64,000 nucleotides of DNA, taken from the NCBI GenBank assembly GCA_902598305.1, contig CACKBL010000007.1, positions 1 to 64,000 on the forward strand, in the 5' to 3' direction. The stretch comes from an uncultured Bacteroidota bacterium. Its GTDB lineage: Bacteria > Bacteroidota > Bacteroidia > Flavobacteriales > Flavobacteriaceae. Position numbers and translations under genes: made by a program. The notes beneath the pieces are model-generated. The model saw only the letters and a list, made by a program, of their open reading frames with translations. It made no database searches and was not told the origin of the DNA. Of this stretch, positions 18,364 to 26,335 are shown piece after piece (position 1 is the stretch's first letter; each line of letters starts with the position of its first letter).

Positions 18364-18975
18364 TTATTTCAACAATATAAACATATCCCTTGCTTCACCA
18401 AGAATCATTGCAGTAGCTCCCCACACATGTTCACCATCGAAATTAAATATTGGAACCTTTCGATTCATAATTTTTGATGTTCCTATCGAACTTTTTGACA
18501 AAAGTTTTGAAAGCTTTACCTCTATGAGATAATCAACCTCATTTTTATTTAATAAAAATACCGGTCGTTTGTTCATTCTTGCCATGAAGGGAAAAACAAG
18601 ATAATCGCTAACAGGAATGAAAAGTTTAGATAAGTTTGTTATATAAATAACATTATCTTGTTTAACGCCAATCTCTTCATTCATCTCACGTAACGCTGTA
18701 TCCCAATAGTTTTTATCGGATTTGTATTTTTCTCCTCCAGGAAAAGCAATTTGATTTGAATGTATGGTGTTTTTAGAAGCTCTTCTTATAAGACAAAAAT
18801 GTAAAATTTTTCTTATTGGATAAATTAACATTATCGTAGCAGCAAATCTTAAATTATTATTTATTTCGTAGTTGAATTCTCTCCCCTTAGGTGCCATTTT
18901 AAAATGAGATTTAATTCCTGGTTTAGGAATTTCATTTAATTTTGGAGTGTTAAGTAAAAACTCATTCAATTCCAT
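18364..18975 (-). CDS. NUDIX hydrolase, CoA pyrophosphatase-like
   Basis: 203 residues from the ATG at 18975; a longer version starting at TTG 18981 would overlap the start of the divergent gene. The Nudix box is FPGGEKYKSD...REMNEEIG, with the REMNEE metal-binding core, and the preceding NQIAFPGG is typical of the NudL/UPF0035 CoA-pyrophosphatase subgroup. It probably cleaves CoA or related nucleotides. Its ATG and the ATG of the plus-strand cyclophilin gene together form the hexamer CATATG, so the two genes have no spacer. Confidence 0.88.
   Translation of the reverse strand: MELNEFLLNTPKLNEIPKPGIKSHFKMAPKGREFNYEINNNLRFAATIMLIYPIRKILHFCLIRRASKNTIHSNQIAFPGGEKYKSDKNYWDTALREMNEEIGVKQDNVIYITNLSKLFIPVSDYLVFPFMARMNKRPVFLLNKNEVDYLIEVKLSKLLSKSSIGTSKIMNRKVPIFNFDGEHVWGATAMILGEARDMFILLK
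18937..18944 (+). promoter_or_regulatory. Possible -7 element for the cyclophilin lipoprotein gene, inside the NUDIX gene
   Basis: TAATTTTG matches TAnnTTTG and ends 31 nt before the ATG at 18976. Because the two divergent genes touch, any promoter for the plus-strand gene must lie within the NUDIX coding region, and this is the best candidate. No TTG is seen at the expected -33 distance. Confidence 0.35.
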
Positions 18976-19680
18976 ATGCAAAAATTAAATTTAATCATCT
19001 TTTTTATTATATCAATTATTTCAATTTGCTGTGAAAGTAAAAGGGTTGAAAATAAAGAAAAAATAAAAACTCGTATTGGAGAAAAAATTATAAAGAAGAA
19101 AATCAATAAAATTTTATCAGAAGAACCTAAAATTATATTGAATGATAAAAATGTAATTAATTTTTTCTATGAGTTTAATAAACAAAATAATTTTAATAAG
19201 GTTAAAATATCAACTTCTTTCGGTGAAATTATAATCCGTCTTTTTGATGAAACCCCATATCACAAGTCAAATTTTATTTATTTAACAAAATTGGGGTATT
19301 TTAATAATACCTTTTTTCACAGAGTTGTTCCAAACTTTATAATTCAAGGAGGTAACTCTGACAATAGGGAGACATCAATTAAAAGGAAACAAATAGGAAA
19401 ATATTTGTTACCTGTAGACGCTAAAAGCAACATTAAACATAAGAGAGGAATTATATCAATGCCGAGCAGTGATATTAATAATCCATATAAATTAGCATCT
19501 CCTTATGAATTTTTTATAGTTCAAAAAAAAACTGGGGCACACCATCTTGATGGGAGCTATACACCATTTGGGAAAGTCATTAAAGGAATGGATGTAGTAG
19601 ATAAAATAAATGCCCAACCAATAGACAAAAGAGAAGCACCTCTTGACAATATAAAAATGAATGTAGATATCATAGAATAG
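18976..19680 (+). CDS. Cyclophilin-type peptidyl-prolyl isomerase, lipoprotein
   Basis: 234 residues. N-terminal hydrophobic segment with lipobox ISIC (Cys near residue 18), then a Lys/Glu-rich linker to about residue 75. The cyclophilin domain follows: ISTSFGEIIIRLF, FFHRVVPNFIIQGG (catalytic Arg and Phe region), and HHLDGSYTPFGKV. It would assist folding of envelope proteins in the periplasm. Immediately followed by a 277-bp intergenic region with a strong terminator at 19863-19896. Confidence 0.9.
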   Translation: MQKLNLIIFFIISIISICCESKRVENKEKIKTRIGEKIIKKKINKILSEEPKIILNDKNVINFFYEFNKQNNFNKVKISTSFGEIIIRLFDETPYHKSNFIYLTKLGYFNNTFFHRVVPNFIIQGGNSDNRETSIKRKQIGKYLLPVDAKSNIKHKRGIISMPSSDINNPYKLASPYEFFIVQKKTGAHHLDGSYTPFGKVIKGMDVVDKINAQPIDKREAPLDNIKMNVDIIE

Positions 19681-19758
19681 GTAAATCTAATAGTTAATAA
19701 AATAATACAATTAAAAACCTATAGTTAATCTAATTTTAAATATTAATTATGTGTATCC

Positions 19759-19896
19759 AAATAAGGGAGTTTGTTTGATTTGGTAACTATTATTATAGTT
19801 TTTTCTTTTGATTTGTTTTGGTTACTCCCTTGTTTAGATATTTAATTATTGGTTAACACTCGAGAAGCCTACTAATCCAAGTAGGCTTCTTTTTTT
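19759..19896 (+). ncRNA. Candidate structured RNA between the cyclophilin gene and oxyR
   Basis: No ORF covers 19681-19957. A 12-bp long-range stem pairs 19759-19770 with 19824-19835 (one G-U), enclosing a U/G-rich bubble and a 6-bp hairpin (19785-19790 with 19795-19800). This is followed by an A/U linker and a strong terminator hairpin. A weak TAATTTTA promoter-like element at 19731-19738 precedes it. The layout of closing stem, large bubble, inner hairpin and intrinsic terminator suits a small independent RNA of about 140 nt, or a structured 3' UTR of the cyclophilin gene. I cannot assign it to a known RNA family. Confidence 0.35.
19863..19896 (+). terminator. Rho-independent terminator
   Basis: An uninterrupted 11-bp stem (AGAAGCCTACT / AGTAGGCTTCT) with a 6-nt loop AATCCA is followed by a T run. 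It is the strongest intrinsic terminator in the window. It ends either the cyclophilin transcript or the candidate small RNA, 61 nt before the oxyR start. Confidence 0.9.
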
Positions 19897-19957
19897 AATT
19901 AAATTTTTTCTTAATATAAAAATCTTATTATATTTACTTTTATAATAGTTTTTAGAT

Positions 19958-20908
19958 ATGACATTAACACAACTTAAATATATGATTGCAGTTGCTGAAA
20001 CTGGGAATTTTACTAGCGCTTCAAAAAAAGTTTTTGTCACACAACCTTCTTTAAGTATGCAAATTCAAAAACTTGAAGATGAATTAGGCGTACAAATTTT
20101 TAATAGAACTAAAAAACCAGTTGTATTAACAAAGGTGGGTGAAGAAATTTTAAAACAAGCAAAAAGTATAATTTCTGAGTCTAAAAGAATGGAAGATATA
20201 ATAGCCCAAGAAAAAGGTTTTATAGGCGGAGAATTCAATTTAGGGATTGTTCCTACAATTATGCCTACTCTGCTTCCTATGTTCTTAAAGACCTTTCTCA
20301 AGAAATATCCAAAAGTTGTATTAAATATTCTAGAGATGCCAACTGAAAACATCATAAAAAATCTTAATGATGGTGTTTTAGATGCTGGTATTGCTGCTAC
20401 ACCACTTAGAATAGATTCAATTGTAGAAACACCCTTGTATTATGAACCCTTCGTGGGTTATATACCGAATAGCCATAGATTAAAAGGTTTGAAAAGATTA
20501 AAATTAGAGGATATCGAGTCTGAGTCAGTACTAGTTCTTGAAGATGGTCATTGCTTCAGAAACCAAGTATTATCCATATGTGGCCTTAATGATGAAGAAA
20601 AAATTAAGTCTTTTGACAATAAAAGTGGAAGATATGTTTTAAAAAGCGGAAGTTTCGAAACATTAGTAAATCTATCAAATGAGGGGCCTTGGATGACATT
20701 ACTTCCATTTCTTAACACTGAAAATCTTTCAAAAGAAAATAAAGTAAACGTTAAACCATTCGAAGAGCCTGCGCCTGCAAGGGAAATAAGTATTATATAT
20801 CCAAAATCCCAACTAAAAATTCAAATTATTGAAGCTTTACAAACAATAATTCAGAGTATTGTTAGAGGAGAAATTTTAATAAATAAAATTAAGTTAATAA
20901 GTCCTTAG
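19958..20908 (+). CDS. oxyR: OxyR, LysR-type peroxide-sensing regulator
   Basis: 316 residues. N-terminal winged helix-turn-helix MTLTQLKYMIAVAETGNF with the LysR signature QPSLSMQIQKLE. The effector domain carries LEDGHCFRNQ with Cys199 and a second Cys at 208, at the same residue numbers and eight-residue spacing as the redox pair of E. coli OxyR, so disulfide switching by hydrogen peroxide is expected. The start ATG lies 21 nt downstream of a TATATTTA -7-like element (19929-19936). Its stop overlaps the stop end of a small convergent gene by 4 nt. No catalase or Dps gene is adjacent in this window. Confidence 0.93.
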   Translation: MTLTQLKYMIAVAETGNFTSASKKVFVTQPSLSMQIQKLEDELGVQIFNRTKKPVVLTKVGEEILKQAKSIISESKRMEDIIAQEKGFIGGEFNLGIVPTIMPTLLPMFLKTFLKKYPKVVLNILEMPTENIIKNLNDGVLDAGIAATPLRIDSIVETPLYYEPFVGYIPNSHRLKGLKRLKLEDIESESVLVLEDGHCFRNQVLSICGLNDEEKIKSFDNKSGRYVLKSGSFETLVNLSNEGPWMTLLPFLNTENLSKENKVNVKPFEEPAPAREISIIYPKSQLKIQIIEALQTIIQSIVRGEILINKIKLISP

Positions 20909-21102
20909 GAAGATTTTCTAATATAATTACTTTGAACTTTTTCGAAAAGAAAATTCCTTTTCCATCTCCTCAATTCATTTGAATCCTCATATGAGAGGTC
21001 AAGAACCGCCTTGTTAAATTCTTTTTCGAATAACATACGATCAAAACTGACCTTTTCTAGGATAGTTTTATAAAATTCTAGTTGAGTTTTTTCTTCTTTC
21101 AT
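20905..21102 (-). CDS. Small conserved-looking cytoplasmic protein
   Basis: 65 residues, highly charged and helical, no membrane segment. The pattern ILEKVSFDRMLFEKEFNKAV...ELRRWK resembles a small helical protein family that I have seen repeatedly in Flavobacteria, without a known function. It ends within the last 4 nt of oxyR (stop-to-stop overlap), so it is convergent with oxyR. The size, composition and position argue for a real gene although no motif gives its role. Confidence 0.65.
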   Translation of the reverse strand: MKEEKTQLEFYKTILEKVSFDRMLFEKEFNKAVLDLSYEDSNELRRWKRNFLFEKVQSNYIRKSS

Positions 21103-21233
21103 ATTCCATCTGCTATTATAAAACTAAATCTATAATCTTAAATTTAAATAAAATGTTGTAGTAATGTTAATTTTTTTTTAGTTTTTAATAATTGTGATTT
21201 ATTTATAAAAGAATTTATTATAAATTTAAATAA

Positions 21234-21310
<77 letters not shown>

Positions 21311-21356
21311 ATTCTATAAAACCCCTCAAAAAAGAGTTTTTTTAAAATCATAAACT

Positions 21357-21578
21357 TCACTTTTTGTCTTTTAAATCCTTCTGAATCATTATAACTATAT
21401 AAGTTATATATAAAAACCAAAAAAACATTAGGGTGTCTATTATCTCAGGAATGTCAAGAATTGGTTCTACCAAATAAATATCAGAATATACAAAAAAGAT
21501 AAAGTATCCTAGTGATGAAAAATATAATATACTAGAAAATCTAATGTTTTTCCTGAGGAATTTTTCTATTGAGTTCAT
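21357..21578 (-). CDS. Small membrane protein with two predicted transmembrane helices
   Basis: 73 residues. Two hydrophobic segments, about residues 16-34 (SILYFSSLGYFIFFVYSDI) and 49-66 (LMFFWFLYITYIVIMI), separated by a short acidic loop; basic residues at both ends. No known family is recognised. It stands alone between tRNA-Pro and the sugar dehydrogenase, on the opposite strand. The 261 bp that follow up to 21840 contain no ORF or stable stem that I can support, only AT-rich sequence. Confidence 0.6.
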   Translation of the reverse strand: MNSIEKFLRKNIRFSSILYFSSLGYFIFFVYSDIYLVEPILDIPEIIDTLMFFWFLYITYIVIMIQKDLKDKK

Positions 21579-21839
21579 AATAAATGGTCTATTAAAATTA
21601 AAAAAAAAATTATTTTATAAATTAACTGTATAAGTATGATTTGAAATTTTGAAAATGTCATAATTTATTGTAGATATTTATCACCATTTTGATAGTAAAA
21701 TTGATGTATTTAACTTTAATTTACATAGAGTGATAAGTTTAGTATGTAGCTCGACAACTGTCATCCTGAAAATGAAAATCCACATAACTCTTAATTATTT
21801 TCAAACCAAAGATTTTTGTAATTTTAAAAAAAAAAAAAA

Positions 21840-23345
21840 TTGAAAAATACATTTTTAACAATTGCTACACTAACGGCTTCTATTTTGAGTTGTAGTGCTC
21901 AAGAAAATCTACCAAAAGTTCAAACTCCAGACAAAAAAAACTATTCATACAAAATAATTGTTGATAGTTTGGATATTCCTTGGGGGATGAGTTTTATAAA
22001 TGAAAATGATTTATTGGTAACTGAAAAAAGTGGAATTTTATATAGAATAAGAAACGGTAATAAAAAGAGAGTTAAAGGTCTACCACCAGTTTATGTGAGG
22101 GGCCAAGGAGGTCTTTTAGATATTGCTGTTTCACCTCACTATGAGGAAACAAAAGAAATCTTTTTTACTATGAGTTCAGAAATTGACACTTTTAATAAGA
22201 TTTCTCTTGTAAGTGACTCTGTTTCGGATGAAAACTTTTTTAATAGCGAACTAATTAAGAAAGGGATTGAATTAATAAGGGAAGAATATCCATTTGTTTT
22301 TAATGAGACATTGAAAGATTTTATCGAAACTTTTAAAGATGAATTGAATAATGGGTTTGATCCTATTGAAAAATTTCAACTTTTTTTAGATGTAAACTAT
22401 TATCCTGACATAAAGGATCAAAATGTTTTAAATCAAATTTCAGAATTAAGTAATCGAATAAAAAAAATTGAAATTTCCAATGACATAAATTTATATGAAG
22501 AAGAAAAAAAATTAAAAAGTAAATTAAGATCCATACAAAAAAAATATTCCTTTTTGCCTCAAAACGGGAAAAGAAAAGCAAAAGGAGGTCATACTGCGTT
22601 ATACAGAGCTACTTTGGTAGATTTAGAATTGAAGGATTTAAAAATGATTTACAAAGGAGATTTTAATACAAAAAAGGGACAGCACTGGGGTTCAAGAATT
22701 GTTTTTGATGATGACAATTATCTTTATTTTACAATAGGAGACAGAGGAAACAGAGATGTAAATCCACAGGATATTTCCAGAGATGGAGGTAAAGTTTATA
22801 GATTAAACTTAGATGGGAGTATCCCAAATGACAATCCATTTTTTGGCAAAGGAAATGTTAGAGAGGCAATTTATAGTTATGGGCATAGAAATCCACAAGG
22901 AATGGTATTTAACAAAAAAACTAAAAGAATATGGACTAGTGAGCATGGTCCAAAAGGTGGAGATGAAATAAATATTATTAAACCCGGAAAAAATTATGGA
23001 TGGCCAATAATAACCTACGGAATTAACTACAGTGGAACCATCATAACTAATAAAACTTCTATGAATGGAATGGAACAACCTCTATATTATTGGGTCCCTT
23101 CAATTGCTCCGTCTGGAATGGCATTCTCAACATCTAATGTGTATCCAAAATGGAAAAACAGTCTTTTTGTTGGTTCACTAAAATTTGAGTACCTAGAGAG
23201 ATTAGAAATAAAAAAAGAAAAAGTCATAAAAAGGGAAAAAGTTCTTGAATCAATTGGAAGAGTCAGAAATGTTAAAGAAGGTCCTGATGGGTACTTATAC
23301 GTTGCTGTTGAAGGAAATGGAATTCTGAAAATAATACCTAATTAG
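21840..23345 (+). CDS. PQQ-dependent sugar dehydrogenase-like lipoprotein with a large insertion
   Basis: 501 residues from a TTG start right after an A14 tract. Lipobox ILSC, Cys18. The glucose/sorbosone dehydrogenase propeller is recognisable from IPWGMSF, LLVTEKSG, GGHTALYRA, DRGNRDVNPQ, GHRNPQGM, WTSEHGPKGGDE and PSIAPSGM; His in GHRNPQG and the EHGPKGGDE segment are active-site elements in the sGDH/Asd family. Typical members are about 370-390 residues. Here residues about 113-247 are an extra charged, helical segment inserted between the strands EIFFTMSSE and KGGHTALYR. The downstream cytochrome c gene, 2 bp away, is the likely electron acceptor. Confidence 0.88.
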   Translation: MKNTFLTIATLTASILSCSAQENLPKVQTPDKKNYSYKIIVDSLDIPWGMSFINENDLLVTEKSGILYRIRNGNKKRVKGLPPVYVRGQGGLLDIAVSPHYEETKEIFFTMSSEIDTFNKISLVSDSVSDENFFNSELIKKGIELIREEYPFVFNETLKDFIETFKDELNNGFDPIEKFQLFLDVNYYPDIKDQNVLNQISELSNRIKKIEISNDINLYEEEKKLKSKLRSIQKKYSFLPQNGKRKAKGGHTALYRATLVDLELKDLKMIYKGDFNTKKGQHWGSRIVFDDDNYLYFTIGDRGNRDVNPQDISRDGGKVYRLNLDGSIPNDNPFFGKGNVREAIYSYGHRNPQGMVFNKKTKRIWTSEHGPKGGDEINIIKPGKNYGWPIITYGINYSGTIITNKTSMNGMEQPLYYWVPSIAPSGMAFSTSNVYPKWKNSLFVGSLKFEYLERLEIKKEKVIKREKVLESIGRVRNVKEGPDGYLYVAVEGNGILKIIPN

Positions 23346-23347
23346 AT

Positions 23348-23746
23348 ATGAAATTTTTTGTAACATTTTACTTCATTTTTATATTTAATATTTGTTTAAG
23401 TTTATTTACAAAAAAACCTCTCCAAGAAAGCTTATTAGATGGGCAAGAGATATATAAAGATTTTTGTGCTCAATGCCATTTAGAGGACGGAAAAGGTGTC
23501 AAGGGAATTTATCCTCCATTGGCTAAATCAGATTTTCTAAAAGATATTAATAGAACTATTTCTTCAATTAAATACGGTCTTAAAGGACCAATTATAGTTA
23601 ATGGAGAAAAGTACAATTCAATAATGGTTTCTCAAGGCCTGGACGATGAAGAAATTTCTGATGTAGTAAACTACATCTTAAATTCTTGGGGAAACTCCAC
23701 CAAACAGTTAATTACTGAAGAGATTGTTAACTCTATTGAGAAATAA
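23348..23746 (+). CDS. Class I cytochrome c, periplasmic
   Basis: 132 residues. N-terminal hydrophobic signal (FFVTFYFIFIFNICLSLF) followed by one haem-binding motif CAQCH near residue 40 in a context of DGQEIYKDF and GKGVKGIYPPLAKSD. The Met ligand is probably in YNSIMVSQGLDD, and the C-terminal helix EEISDVVNYIL is typical. Located 2 bp after the sugar dehydrogenase stop, so co-transcribed and likely its redox partner. Confidence 0.92.
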   Translation: MKFFVTFYFIFIFNICLSLFTKKPLQESLLDGQEIYKDFCAQCHLEDGKGVKGIYPPLAKSDFLKDINRTISSIKYGLKGPIIVNGEKYNSIMVSQGLDDEEISDVVNYILNSWGNSTKQLITEEIVNSIEK

Positions 23747-23750
23747 TAAA

Positions 23751-24041
23751 ATGAACTTTAAAAAAGTAAAATTAAAAAGCCCATACTCATACGCATATGC
23801 AATAATTAGCCTATTTTTTCTTGTATGGATGATTTTTTTAGATACTCATTCTTTATTAGTTCACCTAGAACTAAGTAAGGAAATTGAAAATTTAAATGAA
23901 AGAAAAAAATTTTTAGAAAGTGAAATCAAAAAAGATAATAAATTAATTATAGATTTAAATAATATTGATAGTTTAGAAAAATTTGCTCGTGAAAAATACA
24001 GACATAAAAAGAATAATGAAACAATACTTATTGTTGAATAA
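23751..24041 (+). CDS. Septum formation initiator, FtsB/DivIC family
   Basis: 96 residues from the ATG at 23751; a longer frame beginning at 23724 would overlap the cytochrome gene and adds nothing recognisable. One membrane helix (about residues 14-34) is followed by a coiled coil (LELSKEIENLNERKKFLESEI) and a C-terminal NIDSLEKFAREKY motif typical of FtsB/DivIC. It would be part of the divisome. Located 4 bp downstream of the cytochrome c stop. Confidence 0.85.
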   Translation: MNFKKVKLKSPYSYAYAIISLFFLVWMIFLDTHSLLVHLELSKEIENLNERKKFLESEIKKDNKLIIDLNNIDSLEKFAREKYRHKKNNETILIVE

Positions 24042-24131
24042 TAGTTATTCTTATTATTTAATATTTTGTTAAAAAACCTTTTCAGATTCCCTTTTTTTGA
24101 CCTTTAATTAGTGCTATTTTTAAAAAATATT

Positions 24132-24902
24132 ATGGCAAAAATAATTGCAATTGCGAATCAAAAAGGTGGTGTTGGAAAAACGACAACTTCCATTAATCTT
24201 TCGTCTGCCCTTGCTATTCTTGAAAAAAAAGTTTTATTGATTGATGCTGATCCACAAGCTAATGCAACCTCTGGCTTAGGCTTTGATTCTTCAATAAAAA
24301 AAATAGGGACTTATGAGTTATTTGATAATAAAAGTGATTTAAAGAAAATTATCTATAAAACATCAATAAAAAAATTAAAATTAATTCCTTCTCACATTGA
24401 CTTGGTAGCTGTTGAAATTGAGTTAGTGAATAAAAAGAAACGTGAATTTATTATGAAAAAGTCACTCGACGAAATTTCAGATAGTTTCGATTTCATTTTA
24501 ATAGATTGTCCTCCATCTTTGGGTTTGATTACCTTAAATGCTTTAACTGCTTCTGATTCAGTTATAATTCCGATTCAATGTGAATACTTTGCTTTAGAAG
24601 GTTTAGGTAAACTTTTAAATACAGTAAAAAGTATTCAAAAATTACATAATCCTAATCTTGATATTGAAGGTTTGCTTCTTACAATGTATGATTTAAGACT
24701 TAGGCTTTCAAATACTGTAGTTGAAGAAGTGAGAAAACATTTTGGAAAAATGGTTTTTAAAACAATTATTCAAAGAAATGTCAGATTAGGTGAAGCTCCA
24801 AGTTATGGAGAAAATATTATCGAATATGATTCAACTAGTAAAGGGGCTAAAAATTATTTAAGTTTAGCTCAAGAAATTTTAAAAAAAACAAATAATGAGT
24901 AA
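24132..24902 (+). CDS. parA: ParA/Soj chromosome partition ATPase
   Basis: 256 residues from the ATG at 24132; the frame could extend to a GTG at 24111, but MAKIIAIANQKGGVGKTT is the typical N-terminus. The deviant Walker A KGGVGKTT is at residues 10-17, Walker A' LIDADPQANAT near 40, Walker B-like FILIDCPPSLG near 120. It moves ParB-bound origins at cell division. It overlaps parB by 8 nt and heads the parA-parB-DUF5683-dapB-lepB-wbqC operon that is conserved in Flavobacteria. Confidence 0.96.
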   Translation: MAKIIAIANQKGGVGKTTTSINLSSALAILEKKVLLIDADPQANATSGLGFDSSIKKIGTYELFDNKSDLKKIIYKTSIKKLKLIPSHIDLVAVEIELVNKKKREFIMKKSLDEISDSFDFILIDCPPSLGLITLNALTASDSVIIPIQCEYFALEGLGKLLNTVKSIQKLHNPNLDIEGLLLTMYDLRLRLSNTVVEEVRKHFGKMVFKTIIQRNVRLGEAPSYGENIIEYDSTSKGAKNYLSLAQEILKKTNNE

Positions 24903-25779
24903 ATCCAAAAAAAAATCAGCTTTAGGACGAGGCCTTTCTGTTCTTTTAAATAATTCTGATTCGTATTCGGTTGACAATAATGCAACTGAAGAAAAAATTA
25001 AAGTTGGTGTTGTTGCAATCCCAATAAACCAGATTGCAACAAATCCATATCAACCGAGGAGTAATTTTAGTGATGAAAACATAGGTGAATTAGCAGAATC
25101 AATCAAAAACCTAGGCATAGTTCAACCGATAACAGTTAGAAAGGTCGATAACGACAAATTTCAATTAATAGCTGGTGAAAGGAGATTAAGAGCATCAAAG
25201 AAAATAGGTTTAAAAACTATTCCATCATTTATTAAAAATTCAAATGAAGAAGAAATGCTAGAAATTGCATTAGTTGAAAACATACAGAGGAAAGATCTTG
25301 ATCCTATTGAAATAGCCCTTTCGGTCAAAAGATTGATTGATGAGTTATCTCTCACTCAAGAGCAATTAAGCAAAAAATTAGGGAAAAAAAGATCTACAAT
25401 ATCAAATTATATAAGGTTGTTAAGACTAGATCCAATTATTCAAACTGGAATTAGAGATGGCTTCTTATCAATGGGTCATGGTAGAAGCATAATTAATATT
25501 GAGAGTAAAAACATTCAACTAAGGGTTTATAAAGAAATAATTAGAAAAGAATTAAGCGTTAGAAAAACCGAAGTTCTTGTTAGGAAAATTAAAGAAAATA
25601 AGTCACCAAAAAAACCACTAAAACCGAAACCTAACTTTGATCAGGAGGAAAAATATTTTTCTAAAATACTAGGGTCAAAAATTCAAATTCTTACATTAGG
25701 AGATAATAAAGGAATTTTAAAAATACCCTTTAACTCAAAATCAGAGTTATTGAAGCTTAAAAACCTCATTAAAAAGTGA
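24895..25779 (+). CDS. parB: ParB/Spo0J chromosome partition protein
   Basis: 294 residues. N-terminal basic KKKSALGRGL, then the ParB/Srx CTPase domain with NPYQPR and AGERRLRA, and the parS-binding helix-turn-helix with LSQ-type segment LTQEQLSKKLGKKRSTISNYIRLL and GHGRSI. The C-terminal dimerisation region is present. It binds parS DNA and slides as a CTP clamp. No parS-like site is seen in the operon itself. Start overlaps parA by 8 nt and its stop overlaps the next gene by 4 nt. Confidence 0.96.
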   Translation: MSKSKKKSALGRGLSVLLNNSDSYSVDNNATEEKIKVGVVAIPINQIATNPYQPRSNFSDENIGELAESIKNLGIVQPITVRKVDNDKFQLIAGERRLRASKKIGLKTIPSFIKNSNEEEMLEIALVENIQRKDLDPIEIALSVKRLIDELSLTQEQLSKKLGKKRSTISNYIRLLRLDPIIQTGIRDGFLSMGHGRSIINIESKNIQLRVYKEIIRKELSVRKTEVLVRKIKENKSPKKPLKPKPNFDQEEKYFSKILGSKIQILTLGDNKGILKIPFNSKSELLKLKNLIKK

Positions 25780-26333
25780 AAGTTAAATTATTTTTTTTGT
25801 TCTCAATTTTTTTCTCTCTTAATACTTATTGTCAATCAGAAAGGAAAAATTATAACAATGATGCAAAAAGAGAAAAGCTTATTAAAAATCCCCTTACACC
25901 TTCAAAAGCAGCATTTTATTCCGCTGTAATTCCTGGTCTTGGACAAATTTACACTAAAAGGTATTGGACCATCCCATTTATTTATGGAGGGTTAACCGTT
26001 TCTGCGTACTATTTTATATATCAAACAAATGAAATGAATTCCTATAGAAATGCCTACAAGCAGAGAATTAGAGGAGATTTTTCGGATGAATATACGCGTA
26101 AAATATTATTTAACGACCAGCTTATTGAAGGAATGAATTTTCATAAAAATTACAGAGATCTATCAATTTTATGGTTTGTTGGTATATATCTTTTAAATGT
26201 TTTAGATGCCAATGTTGGTGCTCATTTATTACAATTTAATGTAGAATCAAAACTTACAATTAAACCTTATTTAGATCAATCAGGGATAAATTCTTTTCCT
26301 ACGGCTGGTATTAACTTAAATTTAAAATTTTAG
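25776..26333 (+). CDS. DUF5683 membrane protein
   Basis: 185 residues starting with GTG inside the parB stop (GTGA overlap). Signal peptide to about residue 20 (LNTYCQS), then the DUF5683 hallmark SAVIPGLGQIYTKRYW and two to three membrane segments (IPFIYGGLTVSAYYF, LSILWFVGIYLLNVLDA). The VGAHL segment precedes a C-terminal beta part. Function is unknown, but the gene sits in this operon position across Flavobacteria, between partition genes and dapB. Confidence 0.85.
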   Translation: MKVKLFFLFSIFFSLNTYCQSERKNYNNDAKREKLIKNPLTPSKAAFYSAVIPGLGQIYTKRYWTIPFIYGGLTVSAYYFIYQTNEMNSYRNAYKQRIRGDFSDEYTRKILFNDQLIEGMNFHKNYRDLSILWFVGIYLLNVLDANVGAHLLQFNVESKLTIKPYLDQSGINSFPTAGINLNLKF

Positions 26334-26335
26334 AT

